DNA of 64,000 nt from Pontivivens ytuae (GTDB taxonomy: Bacteria > Pseudomonadota > Alphaproteobacteria > Rhodobacterales > Rhodobacteraceae): positions 2,078,001-2,142,000 of the forward strand of contig NZ_CP064942.1 of the NCBI RefSeq assembly GCF_015679265.1, written 5' to 3'. Each line of letters opens with the position of its first letter. The stretch's first letter is position 1. A program made the translations under genes and the position numbers. The notes below the pieces were generated by a model. The model worked only from the letters and a program-made list of their open reading frames with translations. It was not told the origin of the DNA and made no database searches. Positions 17,961 through 26,309 of this stretch are shown in pieces.

Positions 17961-18962
17961 TCAAGCGGAACGGGCGCGGGGGGAACTGAGATCAATGGCG
18001 GAGAGATGCGCAGGCCGGAGAGTCCCTTCCGGCGGCAGGTGGCGCACCTCACAGTCCATGGCGATACCCGTGCGCTCCGCCACGCGGGCCCGGGCCAGCG
18101 CGATCAGGTGCAGCACGTCTTCGGAACGGGCGCCGCCTTCATTGACGATGAAGTTGGCATGGCGTGGAGAGATCCGGGCGCCCCCCCGGCCCGTCCCCTT
18201 CAGCCCCGTTTCCTCGATCGCCCGACCCGGAGGGCCGAGCGTGGCGTAAAGGGCCGGGTTCGACAGGAACACCGACCCGCAGTTGGGTTGGGTGCGCGGG
18301 AACTTCCCGCGCCGTTCGGCCAGGATCGCGATCGCTTCGCGCCGCATCTCCTGTGTATCGCCCTTCTCGTAGCGGAAGCGGGCGGACACGACGGTCGCGC
18401 CCCGGTCCTGAAGGGCCGAGCGGCGGTAGGAAAAGGCGCAGTCGTCGCGGGTGAGCGTGCTCATCCGCCCGTCCTTCTCCACCACCTTCACATCGACGAG
18501 CTGGTCGCCGATGCCCTTGCGCTGGCTGCCGCCGTTCATCACGACGAGCCCGCCCAGCGTGCCGGGAATTCCTGCAGCATGCACGTTGCCCTGCAGGCCT
18601 GCCCGGATCGTCTTGAGCACGAAGTATGGAACCCAGAGCCCGGCCTCGGCCTCCACCAGACCCGTCTCCGGGTCCGCGCGGAACGCCGACATCGCAGGAC
18701 CGACCACCACGAGCACGCCGCGATAGCCGTTGTCGTCGAAGAGCAGGTTGGACCCCTCGCCGATCACGACGTGGCGCGTGCCGCTCTCATGCAGCAGGCC
18801 CAGCCCGGCGGAGACTTCCTCGGGCGTCTCGGGCGTGAAGACGGCATCGGCGATGCCGCCGATCTGCCATCGGCCCAGCGTCGACATGTCGACCCCGGTG
18901 CGAAGCCGGCCCGGCGCGTGCCGCTCCAGCTCCGCCAGGATCTCGGGCGAGGGGGCGCGCAT
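17961..18962 (-). CDS. MurB-like UDP-N-acetylenolpyruvoylglucosamine reductase (EPS-locus paralogue)
   Basis: A 333-residue FAD enzyme of the MurB family. FAD-binding motifs IGEGSNLLF and GIPGTLGG, the catalytic serine region QPNCGSVF, the HANFIVNEGGA segment and the C-terminal acidic residue in DCEVRHL are all conserved, so it should reduce an enolpyruvyl-UDP-sugar to its lactyl ether. It overlaps the murA-like gene by ATGA and is followed 34 bases later by wzc. Location inside an EPS operon, away from any division/cell-wall cluster, suggests a role in EPS sugar modification rather than being the housekeeping MurB, but this is inference. Confidence 0.85.
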   Translation of the reverse strand: MRAPSPEILAELERHAPGRLRTGVDMSTLGRWQIGGIADAVFTPETPEEVSAGLGLLHESGTRHVVIGEGSNLLFDDNGYRGVLVVVGPAMSAFRADPETGLVEAEAGLWVPYFVLKTIRAGLQGNVHAAGIPGTLGGLVVMNGGSQRKGIGDQLVDVKVVEKDGRMSTLTRDDCAFSYRRSALQDRGATVVSARFRYEKGDTQEMRREAIAILAERRGKFPRTQPNCGSVFLSNPALYATLGPPGRAIEETGLKGTGRGGARISPRHANFIVNEGGARSEDVLHLIALARARVAERTGIAMDCEVRHLPPEGTLRPAHLSAIDLSSPRARSA

Positions 18963-20311
18963 CAGTCCGCCGTCTCGCGGATGTCGATCTCCACGCCCAG
19001 TTTCGCGAGCTTGCGCGGCAGGCCGTCATAGCCCCGCAGCGCCATCTGGAACGCCCCGATGGTCGAGGTGCCCTCGGCCGCCAGCGCCCCGATCAGCAGG
19101 GACATGGAGCCTCGAAGATCGGTGGAGGTCAGCTCCGCCGCCTTCATCGGTGCGCGCCCATGGGTCACGATACGCCCCGGCTCTGCCTCGATCGCGTCGA
19201 TGCCGGTGAGCTTCGTCAGCTCGCGAGCATAGGCGATGCGCTCAGGGTAGCGGTAGTCGAAGATCCGGCTGGTGCCGTCCGCGATCAGGCCCATCAGCGT
19301 GTAGAACGATTGCATGTCCGAGATGATGCCCGGATGCGTTCCGCAGGCGAGTTCGAAGGGCTGCACCGCGCGGCCCGTGATGCAGCCCGGATGCACCCAC
19401 AACGAGTTGGAGTTGCGGAAGAGGTCCACACCCATCTTCTCGATGTGCAAGAGCGGCACTTCCATCTCGGAGAAGGGCACGTTGTCGATCTGGATCGTGC
19501 CGCCCAGCATCAGGGCCACGACCACCCAGGTGATCGCCTCGATCCGGTCGGGCATCACGTCCATGCGGGCGCCGGACAGCTCCGGCACGCCCTCGACCTT
19601 CACCAGGCTGTTGCCGAAGACCTCGATCCGCGCACCCATACGGGTCAGCAGCTCGATCAGGTCCTCGATCTCCGGCGTGATGTAGGCGTTGACGATCTCG
19701 GTCGTGCCGTTGGCGACGGAGGCGCAGATCAGCGCGTTCTCCGTTCCACCGACCGTCGAGATCGGGAAGGCGATGCGTCCGGCCTTGAAGCCGTTGCCGC
19801 GCACTTCGATCGCGTCGGGCTTTTCCTCGACCTCACAGCCGAGCGCGCGCCACACCATCACGTGCAGGTCGTAGCCCCGGCTGCCGATCTTGCAGCCGCC
19901 CGGATAGGGGATGCGGGCAAAACCGGTCTTCCGAAGCTGACCGGCCACCAGCAGGTAGGTCGTCCGAATCGGATAGTCCTGCTCCTCGGTGAAGGGCGAG
20001 GTCTCCATGCCGGAGGCGTCGATGGTGACCGTCTCCCGCTCCGAATCGCGTTCTGCAACGGCCCCCATGCCGCGCAGGAACCGCAGCTTGTGGTTCAGAT
20101 CGACGAGTTCGGTCGGCGCATTGCCGAGCACGACAGGCTCATCCGTCAGCAGGGCCGCAGCAATCAGGCGCGTGGCGGAGTTCTTCGCTCCGCTGACCCG
20201 CACCGATCCCGTGGGCACCTGACCGCCCCGCACGGTGGCGGTCAGGCCGCCGGGCCGTGTGAGCAGTTCTTCGCTGAGCCATGTCCTGTCGAGGGCGTGA
20301 TCGTCAGGCAT
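18962..20311 (-). CDS. MurA-like UDP-GlcNAc 1-carboxyvinyltransferase (EPS-locus paralogue)
   Basis: A 449-residue EPT-fold enzyme that would add enolpyruvate from PEP to the 3-OH of UDP-GlcNAc or a relative. The conserved Lys-Asn pair (SGAKNSA, residues 43-44), the fosfomycin-target cysteine in PYPGGCKIGSR (Cys140) and the MPDRIEA motif are present, so it looks active. The length is slightly above the usual 420 because of an N-terminal extension. ATG at 20311 is preferred over a TTG one codon earlier, with GGAG upstream. It is the first gene of the minus-strand murA-murB-wzc-wzy-ugd series and is divergent from the OPX gene. Confidence 0.85.
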   Translation of the reverse strand: MPDDHALDRTWLSEELLTRPGGLTATVRGGQVPTGSVRVSGAKNSATRLIAAALLTDEPVVLGNAPTELVDLNHKLRFLRGMGAVAERDSERETVTIDASGMETSPFTEEQDYPIRTTYLLVAGQLRKTGFARIPYPGGCKIGSRGYDLHVMVWRALGCEVEEKPDAIEVRGNGFKAGRIAFPISTVGGTENALICASVANGTTEIVNAYITPEIEDLIELLTRMGARIEVFGNSLVKVEGVPELSGARMDVMPDRIEAITWVVVALMLGGTIQIDNVPFSEMEVPLLHIEKMGVDLFRNSNSLWVHPGCITGRAVQPFELACGTHPGIISDMQSFYTLMGLIADGTSRIFDYRYPERIAYARELTKLTGIDAIEAEPGRIVTHGRAPMKAAELTSTDLRGSMSLLIGALAAEGTSTIGAFQMALRGYDGLPRKLAKLGVEIDIRETAD

Positions 20312-20389
20312 CAAAGTCTCCGTGAACTTGGGTCACGCGCAGGCGTGTTCGGCGCGCGCCACAATTTTTCCGTTCGCAACTGCAAAATA

Positions 20390-20402
20390 CACTGATAGGT
20401 TG
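20390..20402. promoter_or_regulatory. degenerate EPS operator in murA/OPX divergent gap
   Basis: CACTGATAGGTTG keeps the right half (RGTTG) but has a weak left half. It lies 31 bases upstream of the OPX start. Reported because its position matches the better sites. Confidence 0.35.
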
Positions 20403-20432
20403 TGCCACGTAAACGCATAAGGTGCAGGTCCC

Positions 20433-22214
20433 GTGTTTCATACAATCATGAAGTGTGCCGTGAGCACACTCGCCATCATGACGGGAGCGCTCCCCGCGGC
20501 GGCTCAAGCCACGCTGCAGCCGGGCGACGTCCTTTCTATGCAGGTTATCGGCCTGCCCGAACTCGCCGTGCAGGCGCCCATCGGATCGGACGGGCGCGCG
20601 CGCCTGCCGCTCGTCGGCCCGGTGGATGCTGATGGCGAAACCATCGAATCGTTGGAGAGCTCCGTGCGCGCCGCGATGGAGAACGAGGTCTACCGGCGCT
20701 ACGACGCCACCGGCACCGTTTATTTCATAGCGCTCGCGCCCGAGGACGTGTTCCTGACCGTCGCCGAATGGCGCCCGGTTTTCGTCCAGGGCGACGTCGC
20801 CCGCTCCGGCGCGATCCCCTACCGCGCGGGCAAAACCGTGCGGATGATCATGGCCGAATCGGGTGGGCTGCTGCCCGGCGGTATCCTGAATGGCGACCCA
20901 CGCGCTCTCGAACGCCTCCCCGATTTGCAAGCTGCGAATCGGCGGCTGTCGCTGCAGATGGCACAGGCTGAAGCCATCGCGCTTCGCATCGAAGCGGAGC
21001 TGTCGGGCGAGCAAGCCATGCCGCCCGTGCCCGTCCCGAGTGGCGCGGATGCAACAGATGTCCAGGCGATTCGCGATCTGGAAAGCCGTCGCCTCGAATT
21101 CTCCCGCGAGAATGACGAGGCTGCCCGCGCCTTCCTCGAAGCCGCGATCCGGCAGGCGGAGCATCGTATCCGCGTGCTCGAACAGCAGGTTGGCGCGCAG
21201 CGCGAGCAGGTCGAAGCCGATGCCGAGGAGGCCGCGCGCCTCCAGAGCCTGCTCGACCAGGGTCTGACGCAGGCCGGCCGCCTCGTCGACTTCCGCCGAG
21301 CGCAGCTCGCCTCCTCCACCCGCGTGCTGCAGACCGAGAGCGAGCTCGCGCGTGTCGCACTCGACCGTACCCGGCTGCTCGACGAGCTCTCCCGCCTCGA
21401 CACCGTCCGCGACGGCGCTCTCCTGGCCGAGCTCTCCGAGACCCGCGCAAACCTGCGCGAGATCGGCATCTCGCTCCAGGCGACGCAGGAGGAGATGGCG
21501 AGCCTCGGCGTGATCGCCACGCCCAGCTCCGAGCCGCCCGAGACCGTCATCACCCTCTTCCGCGACGGGGAGGAGATGCCGGACGTGACCCTCGACAGTG
21601 AGGTTCTGCCCGGCGACGTGGTCGAGATCCGCTCCGTCATGCCCGAGCCGACCCTTGTCGGCGCGGCGCCTGACGAAGCGGCCCAGACCGGTGACGCGGT
21701 CCTGTCCGCACAGCCCACGCCGCTGGAGCGCCTGAACACCCCGATCCCGACCGGCCCGGATGACGGCGAAACCGCCGCAGCCCCGGTCGAGAGCACCCAG
21801 GAGCCCGCGGCCACCCCGGTGGAGGTCGTCGAGGAACCGGCCGCCACTCCGGTGGAGGTGGTCGAGGAGCCCGCCCCGACCCCGGTCGACATCGTGGAGG
21901 AGGACGCAACCGCCCCCGCCCCGGTCGAGATCGTCGAGGACGAGCCCGCGCCCGCCCCCGTCGAACAGCAGGCCGCCGGTGAGGAAACCGAGCCTCGCGT
22001 CGCCGAGGAGCAGCCCGCCGATGGCGACGGCCTGATCTCCGAACCCGGCCTCGACACGCCGCTCGACGTGCTGCCGGCCTCCGCCAACGAGGACGACCGC
22101 GCCTCCGACGCGACCGAGTACGGGGATGTTATTGTCGGCGCACGGGCGAACATACTGACGCCATTGCCGGTGCGCGTGTCGCCGAGGCCCGAGCCGCGGC
22201 CGGACAACCTCTGA
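20433..22214 (+). CDS. OPX-family polysaccharide export protein with coiled coil and Pro/Val/Glu repeats
   Basis: A 593-residue exported protein related to Wza/ExoF. A signal peptide (to about PAAAQ) precedes the polysaccharide-export domain (QPGDVLSMQVIGLPEL and the following strands) and an SLBB-like region (VFVQGDVARSGAIPYRAGKTVRMIMAESGG). A long Arg/Glu/Leu-rich coiled coil follows (about residues 160-355), then a tail of about 170 residues with near-exact repeats of TPVEVVEEPAA. No lipobox cysteine is seen, unlike Wza. The GTG at 20433 has AAGGTG at a suitable distance; an ATG at 20448 lacks one. It heads the wzx-GT2 operon. The repeat tail is probably unstructured and periplasmic. Confidence 0.85.
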   Translation: MFHTIMKCAVSTLAIMTGALPAAAQATLQPGDVLSMQVIGLPELAVQAPIGSDGRARLPLVGPVDADGETIESLESSVRAAMENEVYRRYDATGTVYFIALAPEDVFLTVAEWRPVFVQGDVARSGAIPYRAGKTVRMIMAESGGLLPGGILNGDPRALERLPDLQAANRRLSLQMAQAEAIALRIEAELSGEQAMPPVPVPSGADATDVQAIRDLESRRLEFSRENDEAARAFLEAAIRQAEHRIRVLEQQVGAQREQVEADAEEAARLQSLLDQGLTQAGRLVDFRRAQLASSTRVLQTESELARVALDRTRLLDELSRLDTVRDGALLAELSETRANLREIGISLQATQEEMASLGVIATPSSEPPETVITLFRDGEEMPDVTLDSEVLPGDVVEIRSVMPEPTLVGAAPDEAAQTGDAVLSAQPTPLERLNTPIPTGPDDGETAAAPVESTQEPAATPVEVVEEPAATPVEVVEEPAPTPVDIVEEDATAPAPVEIVEDEPAPAPVEQQAAGEETEPRVAEEQPADGDGLISEPGLDTPLDVLPASANEDDRASDATEYGDVIVGARANILTPLPVRVSPRPEPRPDNL

Positions 22215-22239
22215 CACGCCCCGCCGTTCGGAGAGGTCT

Positions 22240-23574
22240 ATGACCGGTCACGCCCCGAAACGTCGGAGCTTCCTGCGCGATGTCATGGATGTCGGCGCGG
22301 CGCGCGTCATCGTGCTGCTCGCCACGCTCGGCGCCAATGTCATCATCGCGCGCACGCTCGGCCCGGAAGGCAAGGGTGCGATCACGGCGCTGACCGTGGT
22401 GCCCTTCCTCATCATCACGCTGGCGGAGCTCGGGCTGCGCCAAGCCACGACCTACCATATCGGGCGCAAGACCTTCGACGCGCAGACGGTGGTGAGCACG
22501 CTGATCCTGCTGTACCTCGCCTCCAGCGTGATCGGGGTGCTGATCTGCCTGATCTACTTCAACATCGCCTGGCAGCCGCAATTCACGGTCGCCGCCGTGA
22601 TCGCGGCGACGCTCTTCATCCCGTTCGGCCTGATGCGGAACTACACGACCGGCATCTTCCTGGGGATGGAGAAGGTCGCCGTCTTCAGCCGTGTGAACTG
22701 GATGCCGGGGGTCACGCAACTCATCGTGCTCGGCATCCTGGCGCTGATCGGCGTGATCTCGATCACCGGTGCGGTCTGGGCGGCGCTGATCGGCGTGATC
22801 GTGGTCGCCGCCTACGCGGCCCGGCTCGTGGCGCGGGAGGTGCGGCTCACCCCGATCTTCGACAAGGACTGCATCATCGCGATGCTGCGCCTCGGCGGGA
22901 TCTTCGCCGTGGCGCTGTTCCTCATCTCGCTTAACTACAAGATCAACATCTTCCTCCTGCAGTACTGGTCGGATCTGGAGCAGGTGGGGATCTACGCGCT
23001 CGGTGAGAGCATTGCGGAGCTCATCTGGCAGGTGCCCGGCACCATGTCCGCCGTGATCCTGTCGCGCAGCGCCAACGCCAAGAACGACGCCCAGTTTACC
23101 GAGCGGATCGGCATCCTGCTGCGCCTCTCGGTTATCATCGGCATCATTGGGGCCACGGGCCTCGGGATCGTCAGCCCGGTGCTGATCCCGCTGGTCTTCG
23201 GCGCTGAGTTCGCGGACAGCGCGCAGGTGCTGATCCTGCTCCTGCCCGGCATCGTCGCCTTCGTGATCTTCAAGATCCTGAACGTGGATCTCGCGGGCAA
23301 GGGGCGGCCCTGGGTCTCCATGCTCGTCATCATTCCGGCGCTGGGGCTGAACGCCGCCGCGGCCTCCTTCCTCATCCCCGCCTACGGGGCGGAAGGGGCG
23401 GCGATCGCGTGCTCCATCAGCTATCTCGGGACGGCAGCCGCCTTCACGGTTCTCTACTGTCGCGTTACCAAAACACCGTTGGTAGACTTCGTGACGCCGC
23501 GTATGTCCGATCTCGATTTTCTGATTCAGAAGGTGCCCGCCCTGCGGGTCTTACGCCCGGGGGCCCGCCCATGA
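22240..23574 (+). CDS. Wzx-type polysaccharide flippase
   Basis: A 444-residue inner-membrane protein of the MOP superfamily with about twelve to fourteen hydrophobic helices (starting VGAARVIVLLATLGANVIIART, then GLRQATTYHIGRK). It would flip undecaprenyl-linked repeat units to the periplasm for the Wzy-like polymerase. GGAGAGG precedes the ATG. It lies 25 bases after the OPX gene and overlaps the following GT2 gene by ATGA, so the three are one operon. Confidence 0.9.
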   Translation: MTGHAPKRRSFLRDVMDVGAARVIVLLATLGANVIIARTLGPEGKGAITALTVVPFLIITLAELGLRQATTYHIGRKTFDAQTVVSTLILLYLASSVIGVLICLIYFNIAWQPQFTVAAVIAATLFIPFGLMRNYTTGIFLGMEKVAVFSRVNWMPGVTQLIVLGILALIGVISITGAVWAALIGVIVVAAYAARLVAREVRLTPIFDKDCIIAMLRLGGIFAVALFLISLNYKINIFLLQYWSDLEQVGIYALGESIAELIWQVPGTMSAVILSRSANAKNDAQFTERIGILLRLSVIIGIIGATGLGIVSPVLIPLVFGAEFADSAQVLILLLPGIVAFVIFKILNVDLAGKGRPWVSMLVIIPALGLNAAAASFLIPAYGAEGAAIACSISYLGTAAAFTVLYCRVTKTPLVDFVTPRMSDLDFLIQKVPALRVLRPGARP

Positions 23575-24566
23575 CCGATCAGCCGCTCGTTTCCGTCGTC
23601 ACGGTCTATTACAACCGCGTCGGCCACGTGCGGGAGGCGATGCAGAGCCTCTTCGACCAGACCGAAAAGAACATCGAGATCATCGCCGCCGATGACGGTT
23701 CCACCGACGGAACCGGTGCGGCGCTGGAGGCGCTGGACGACCCCCGCCTCATCGTGCGGCGGCATGAGAACATGGGCTTCGTCGCCGCGGTGAACGCCGC
23801 GATTCGGTCGAGCCGCGGCAAGTACGTCGCGATCCACGGCTCCGGCGACATCTCCCAGCCCCAGCGCCTCGCGAAGCAGGCCGCGATCCTTGAGGCCCGG
23901 CCCGAGATCGGCCTCGTCGGCTGCTGGATCGAGAACGAGGATCTTGTGGGTCAGGCCTTGGAGCTCAAGAAACCCACCGACGACATGCCGCTCCGGGAGG
24001 AGATCCTGAAGCGTAATCCCTTCACCCACGGCGAGGTCATGTATCGCCGCGACCTCTTCGACAAGGTCGGCGGCTACCGCGAGTTCTTCCGCTTCGCCCA
24101 GGACCGCGACCTGTGGGTCCGGATGAGCCGCCACACCGACCACGCCGTGGTGCCCGAGGTGCTCTACCGTCGCAAGCGTCTGGCCGGCGGCGTCTCCACC
24201 ACGGCGGAGAAGCTGATTCTCCAGGGCATGCTCTCCGAATTCGCCGTCCATTGCGGGCGCGAGGTGGCCGCAGGCCGCCCTGATCCGCTGGAGCGCACCG
24301 GCCCCTCCGCGGGCCTTCTGCGCACCCGTTCGGCCAGCCTCGCCGGCCGTTTCGCCCGCGTCGGCATCAAGATGCTCGCCATCGAAGAGACGCAGAACGC
24401 GGAGAAGCTCATTGCCGCCGCGCGCAACGAGCACCCCAACCTGCCCATCGTGCGGGTCGCCTCCGCCCTGCTGTCGGCCAGCCGTATGGGGGCCGTCTGG
24501 TCCCGCGTCCTGCGCCCCTCGGTGCGTCGCGGGCTGGAGCTTCGGACCGGTCCCATCGGCGGTTGA
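23571..24566 (+). CDS. GT2-family glycosyltransferase
   Basis: A 331-residue GT2 enzyme. The N-terminal GT-A domain is clear (PLVSVVTVYYNRVGHVREAM, EIIAADDGSTDGT, GKYVAIHGSGDIS where the metal-binding D-x-D is replaced by GSGD, and FRFAQDRDLWVRM as the C-terminal acidic motif). The ATG at 23571 overlaps the flippase stop by four bases; longer frames upstream lie within the flippase gene. It is cytoplasmic and probably adds one sugar of the EPS repeat. Donor unknown. Confidence 0.88.
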   Translation: MTDQPLVSVVTVYYNRVGHVREAMQSLFDQTEKNIEIIAADDGSTDGTGAALEALDDPRLIVRRHENMGFVAAVNAAIRSSRGKYVAIHGSGDISQPQRLAKQAAILEARPEIGLVGCWIENEDLVGQALELKKPTDDMPLREEILKRNPFTHGEVMYRRDLFDKVGGYREFFRFAQDRDLWVRMSRHTDHAVVPEVLYRRKRLAGGVSTTAEKLILQGMLSEFAVHCGREVAAGRPDPLERTGPSAGLLRTRSASLAGRFARVGIKMLAIEETQNAEKLIAAARNEHPNLPIVRVASALLSASRMGAVWSRVLRPSVRRGLELRTGPIGG

Positions 24567-24659
24567 TTGCCTGTCTGCGGAGCAGTTGTGCCCTCGAAAC
24601 CGCACTCCAACGTTTGGTCACACTTTTAAGCGTTTAGGTGAGTGGCACCGTCATATGTG

Positions 24660-24672
24660 CAACTTATACGTG
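24660..24672. promoter_or_regulatory. degenerate EPS operator upstream of RTX gene
   Basis: CAACTTATACGTG: left half and centre match the consensus, right half has CGTG. It lies 54 bases upstream of the RTX-protein start, in a 159-base gap, and suggests separate regulation of that gene. Confidence 0.4.
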
Positions 24673-24725
24673 TAGGTACCGGTCCGTCGGACGGTGGGCC
24701 GGGTCACGCTAGGGGGCATGAAAAT

Positions 24726-26276
24726 ATGGCTATTGATATCATTGGGACGGCGGGTGACGACTCGCTGGCTGGGGACGATCGCGACGAAAACCTGATCGGC
24801 CTTGAGGGAGACGACACGCTCAGCGGCGGGCTGGGCGTCGACAGCTTCGACGGGGGCGACGGCACCGACACGGTCGATTTCACCTATAAGTCGGGGACCG
24901 TCGTCATCGACCTGCCCGCGGGCGAGATCCGCTTTCCCGGCGGCACGGTAGAGACCATCGTGAACGTCGAGAACGCGATCGGTGCGTCCGGCGCGGGCAC
25001 CACGTTCATCGGGGATGACAACGACAACGTCTTCATCGGCGGCTTCGGCGACGATCCCGACGACACCTTCATCGGCGGCGGCGGCAACGATTTCTTCGAC
25101 GGCCGCAAGGGCATCGATTCGTTCGACGGCGGCGACGGCATCGACACCGTCACGCTGAACGACAGCGACAAGCCGATCGGCGCGACCATCGACCTAGAAG
25201 CGGGGACCATCATCTTCGACTTCACCCAGGTGCTCGGCCCCCGCGGCCAGCAGGTGGTCGAGACCATCGTGAACGTCGAGAACCTGATCGGCCCGCGCGG
25301 GGAGAGCATCATCTTCGGCTCCTCCGTCGACAACATCCTCACCGGCAACGGCGAGATCTACGGCCGCGAGGGCAACGACACCATCTTCATCCGCGGCGGT
25401 CTCGCTGAGGGGAACGAGGGCGACGACCTCATCATCTCCCAGAAGTTCGCGGCCGAGCTGCGTGGCGGCGAAGGCAACGACACCCTCATCGGCACCGATT
25501 CGGATGGCGAGAAGGACGGGGAGGAGATCCTGCTCGGCGGCGCCGGCGATGACCTGATGATCGGCAATACCGGCATCGACTTCTTCGACGGCGGCTCCGG
25601 CGTGGACACGGTCGATTTCAGCTACACGACGGCGGACGCGGATATCAATCTCGACCGGGAGGAGGCGATCTTCCTCGGCCGCGTGACCGAGACCGTGCGC
25701 AACGTCGAGAACGTGATCGGCACCGACGGCGACAACATCATCACCGGCAGCGACGCGGACAACGTGCTCAACGGGGCCGGCGGTAACGACATCCTGATCG
25801 GCGGTCTCGGCATCGACACCTTCGACGGCGGGGCGGGCAGCGACACGCTCGACTTCAGCTACACCCGCGCCGATGCCGATATCGACCTCAACACCGGTGA
25901 GGTGACCTTCGCCAACGGCGTGGTCGAGACCTTCGCTAATATCGAGAACCTGATCGGCACGCGGGGCGAGAACGTCCTGATCGGCGATGACGGCGACAAC
26001 GTGATCGAGGGCGACAACGACGACGATATCCTGACCGGCAACGGCGGGCGCGACACCTTCGTCTTCCGCCTCGGCGACGACACCGACACGATCACCGATT
26101 TCGAGGACGGCCTCGACCGGCTCGACCTGCGGCCCACGGGCCTCGGCTTCGGCGATCTCGGCATCTTCGACAGCGGCATCGATACCCTGATCCGCTATGG
26201 CGACCGGGGCGACGAGATCCGGCTCGCGAACTTCGAGAGTGCCAATCTCGGCGTCGAGGACTTCCTCTTCGTCTGA
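24726..26276 (+). CDS. RTX/hemolysin-type calcium-binding repeat protein
   Basis: A 516-residue acidic, Gly/Asp-rich protein built almost wholly of calcium-binding repeats (GGEGNDTLIG, GGAGDDLMIG, GGNDILIGG) without a recognisable enzyme domain. Four larger modules of roughly 90-130 residues repeat: a (G/N)xGIDxFDGGxGxDTVDF start, a strand-rich middle, and V(V/E)ETxxNVENxIG near the end. No Sec signal is present; the C-terminus (YGDRGDEIRLANFESANLGVEDFLFV region) resembles type I secretion substrates, but no type I exporter is in the window. The ATG at 24726 follows AGGGGG. Probably a secreted, EPS-associated or matrix protein; function unproven. Confidence 0.85.
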   Translation: MAIDIIGTAGDDSLAGDDRDENLIGLEGDDTLSGGLGVDSFDGGDGTDTVDFTYKSGTVVIDLPAGEIRFPGGTVETIVNVENAIGASGAGTTFIGDDNDNVFIGGFGDDPDDTFIGGGGNDFFDGRKGIDSFDGGDGIDTVTLNDSDKPIGATIDLEAGTIIFDFTQVLGPRGQQVVETIVNVENLIGPRGESIIFGSSVDNILTGNGEIYGREGNDTIFIRGGLAEGNEGDDLIISQKFAAELRGGEGNDTLIGTDSDGEKDGEEILLGGAGDDLMIGNTGIDFFDGGSGVDTVDFSYTTADADINLDREEAIFLGRVTETVRNVENVIGTDGDNIITGSDADNVLNGAGGNDILIGGLGIDTFDGGAGSDTLDFSYTRADADIDLNTGEVTFANGVVETFANIENLIGTRGENVLIGDDGDNVIEGDNDDDILTGNGGRDTFVFRLGDDTDTITDFEDGLDRLDLRPTGLGFGDLGIFDSGIDTLIRYGDRGDEIRLANFESANLGVEDFLFV

Positions 26277-26284
26277 TACCGGAG

Positions 26285-26309
26285 GGCGCGGGGCTCAGAC
26301 CCCCGCGCC
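26285..26309. other. hairpin spanning convergent gene ends
   Basis: GGCGCGGGG-CTCAGAC-CCCCGCGCC, a 9-bp perfect stem covering the stop codon of the GT4 gene. There is no T tract, so it may limit read-through from both sides without being a classical terminator. Confidence 0.4.

Noticed and set aside
17961..20311. Taking murA-murB here as the housekeeping cell-wall cluster
   Set aside because: No other mur, fts or ddl gene is near; all neighbours are EPS genes. Left as a paralogue call, to be settled by the rest of the genome.
21780..21990. CRISPR or tandem DNA repeat in the OPX gene tail
   Set aside because: The repeats are in-frame codons for TPVEVVEEPAA-type peptides inside a gene with no spacers.
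24726..26276. RTX toxin
   Set aside because: No hydrophobic pore domain, acylation site or toxin operon (activator acyltransferase, exporter) is present; only calcium repeats.
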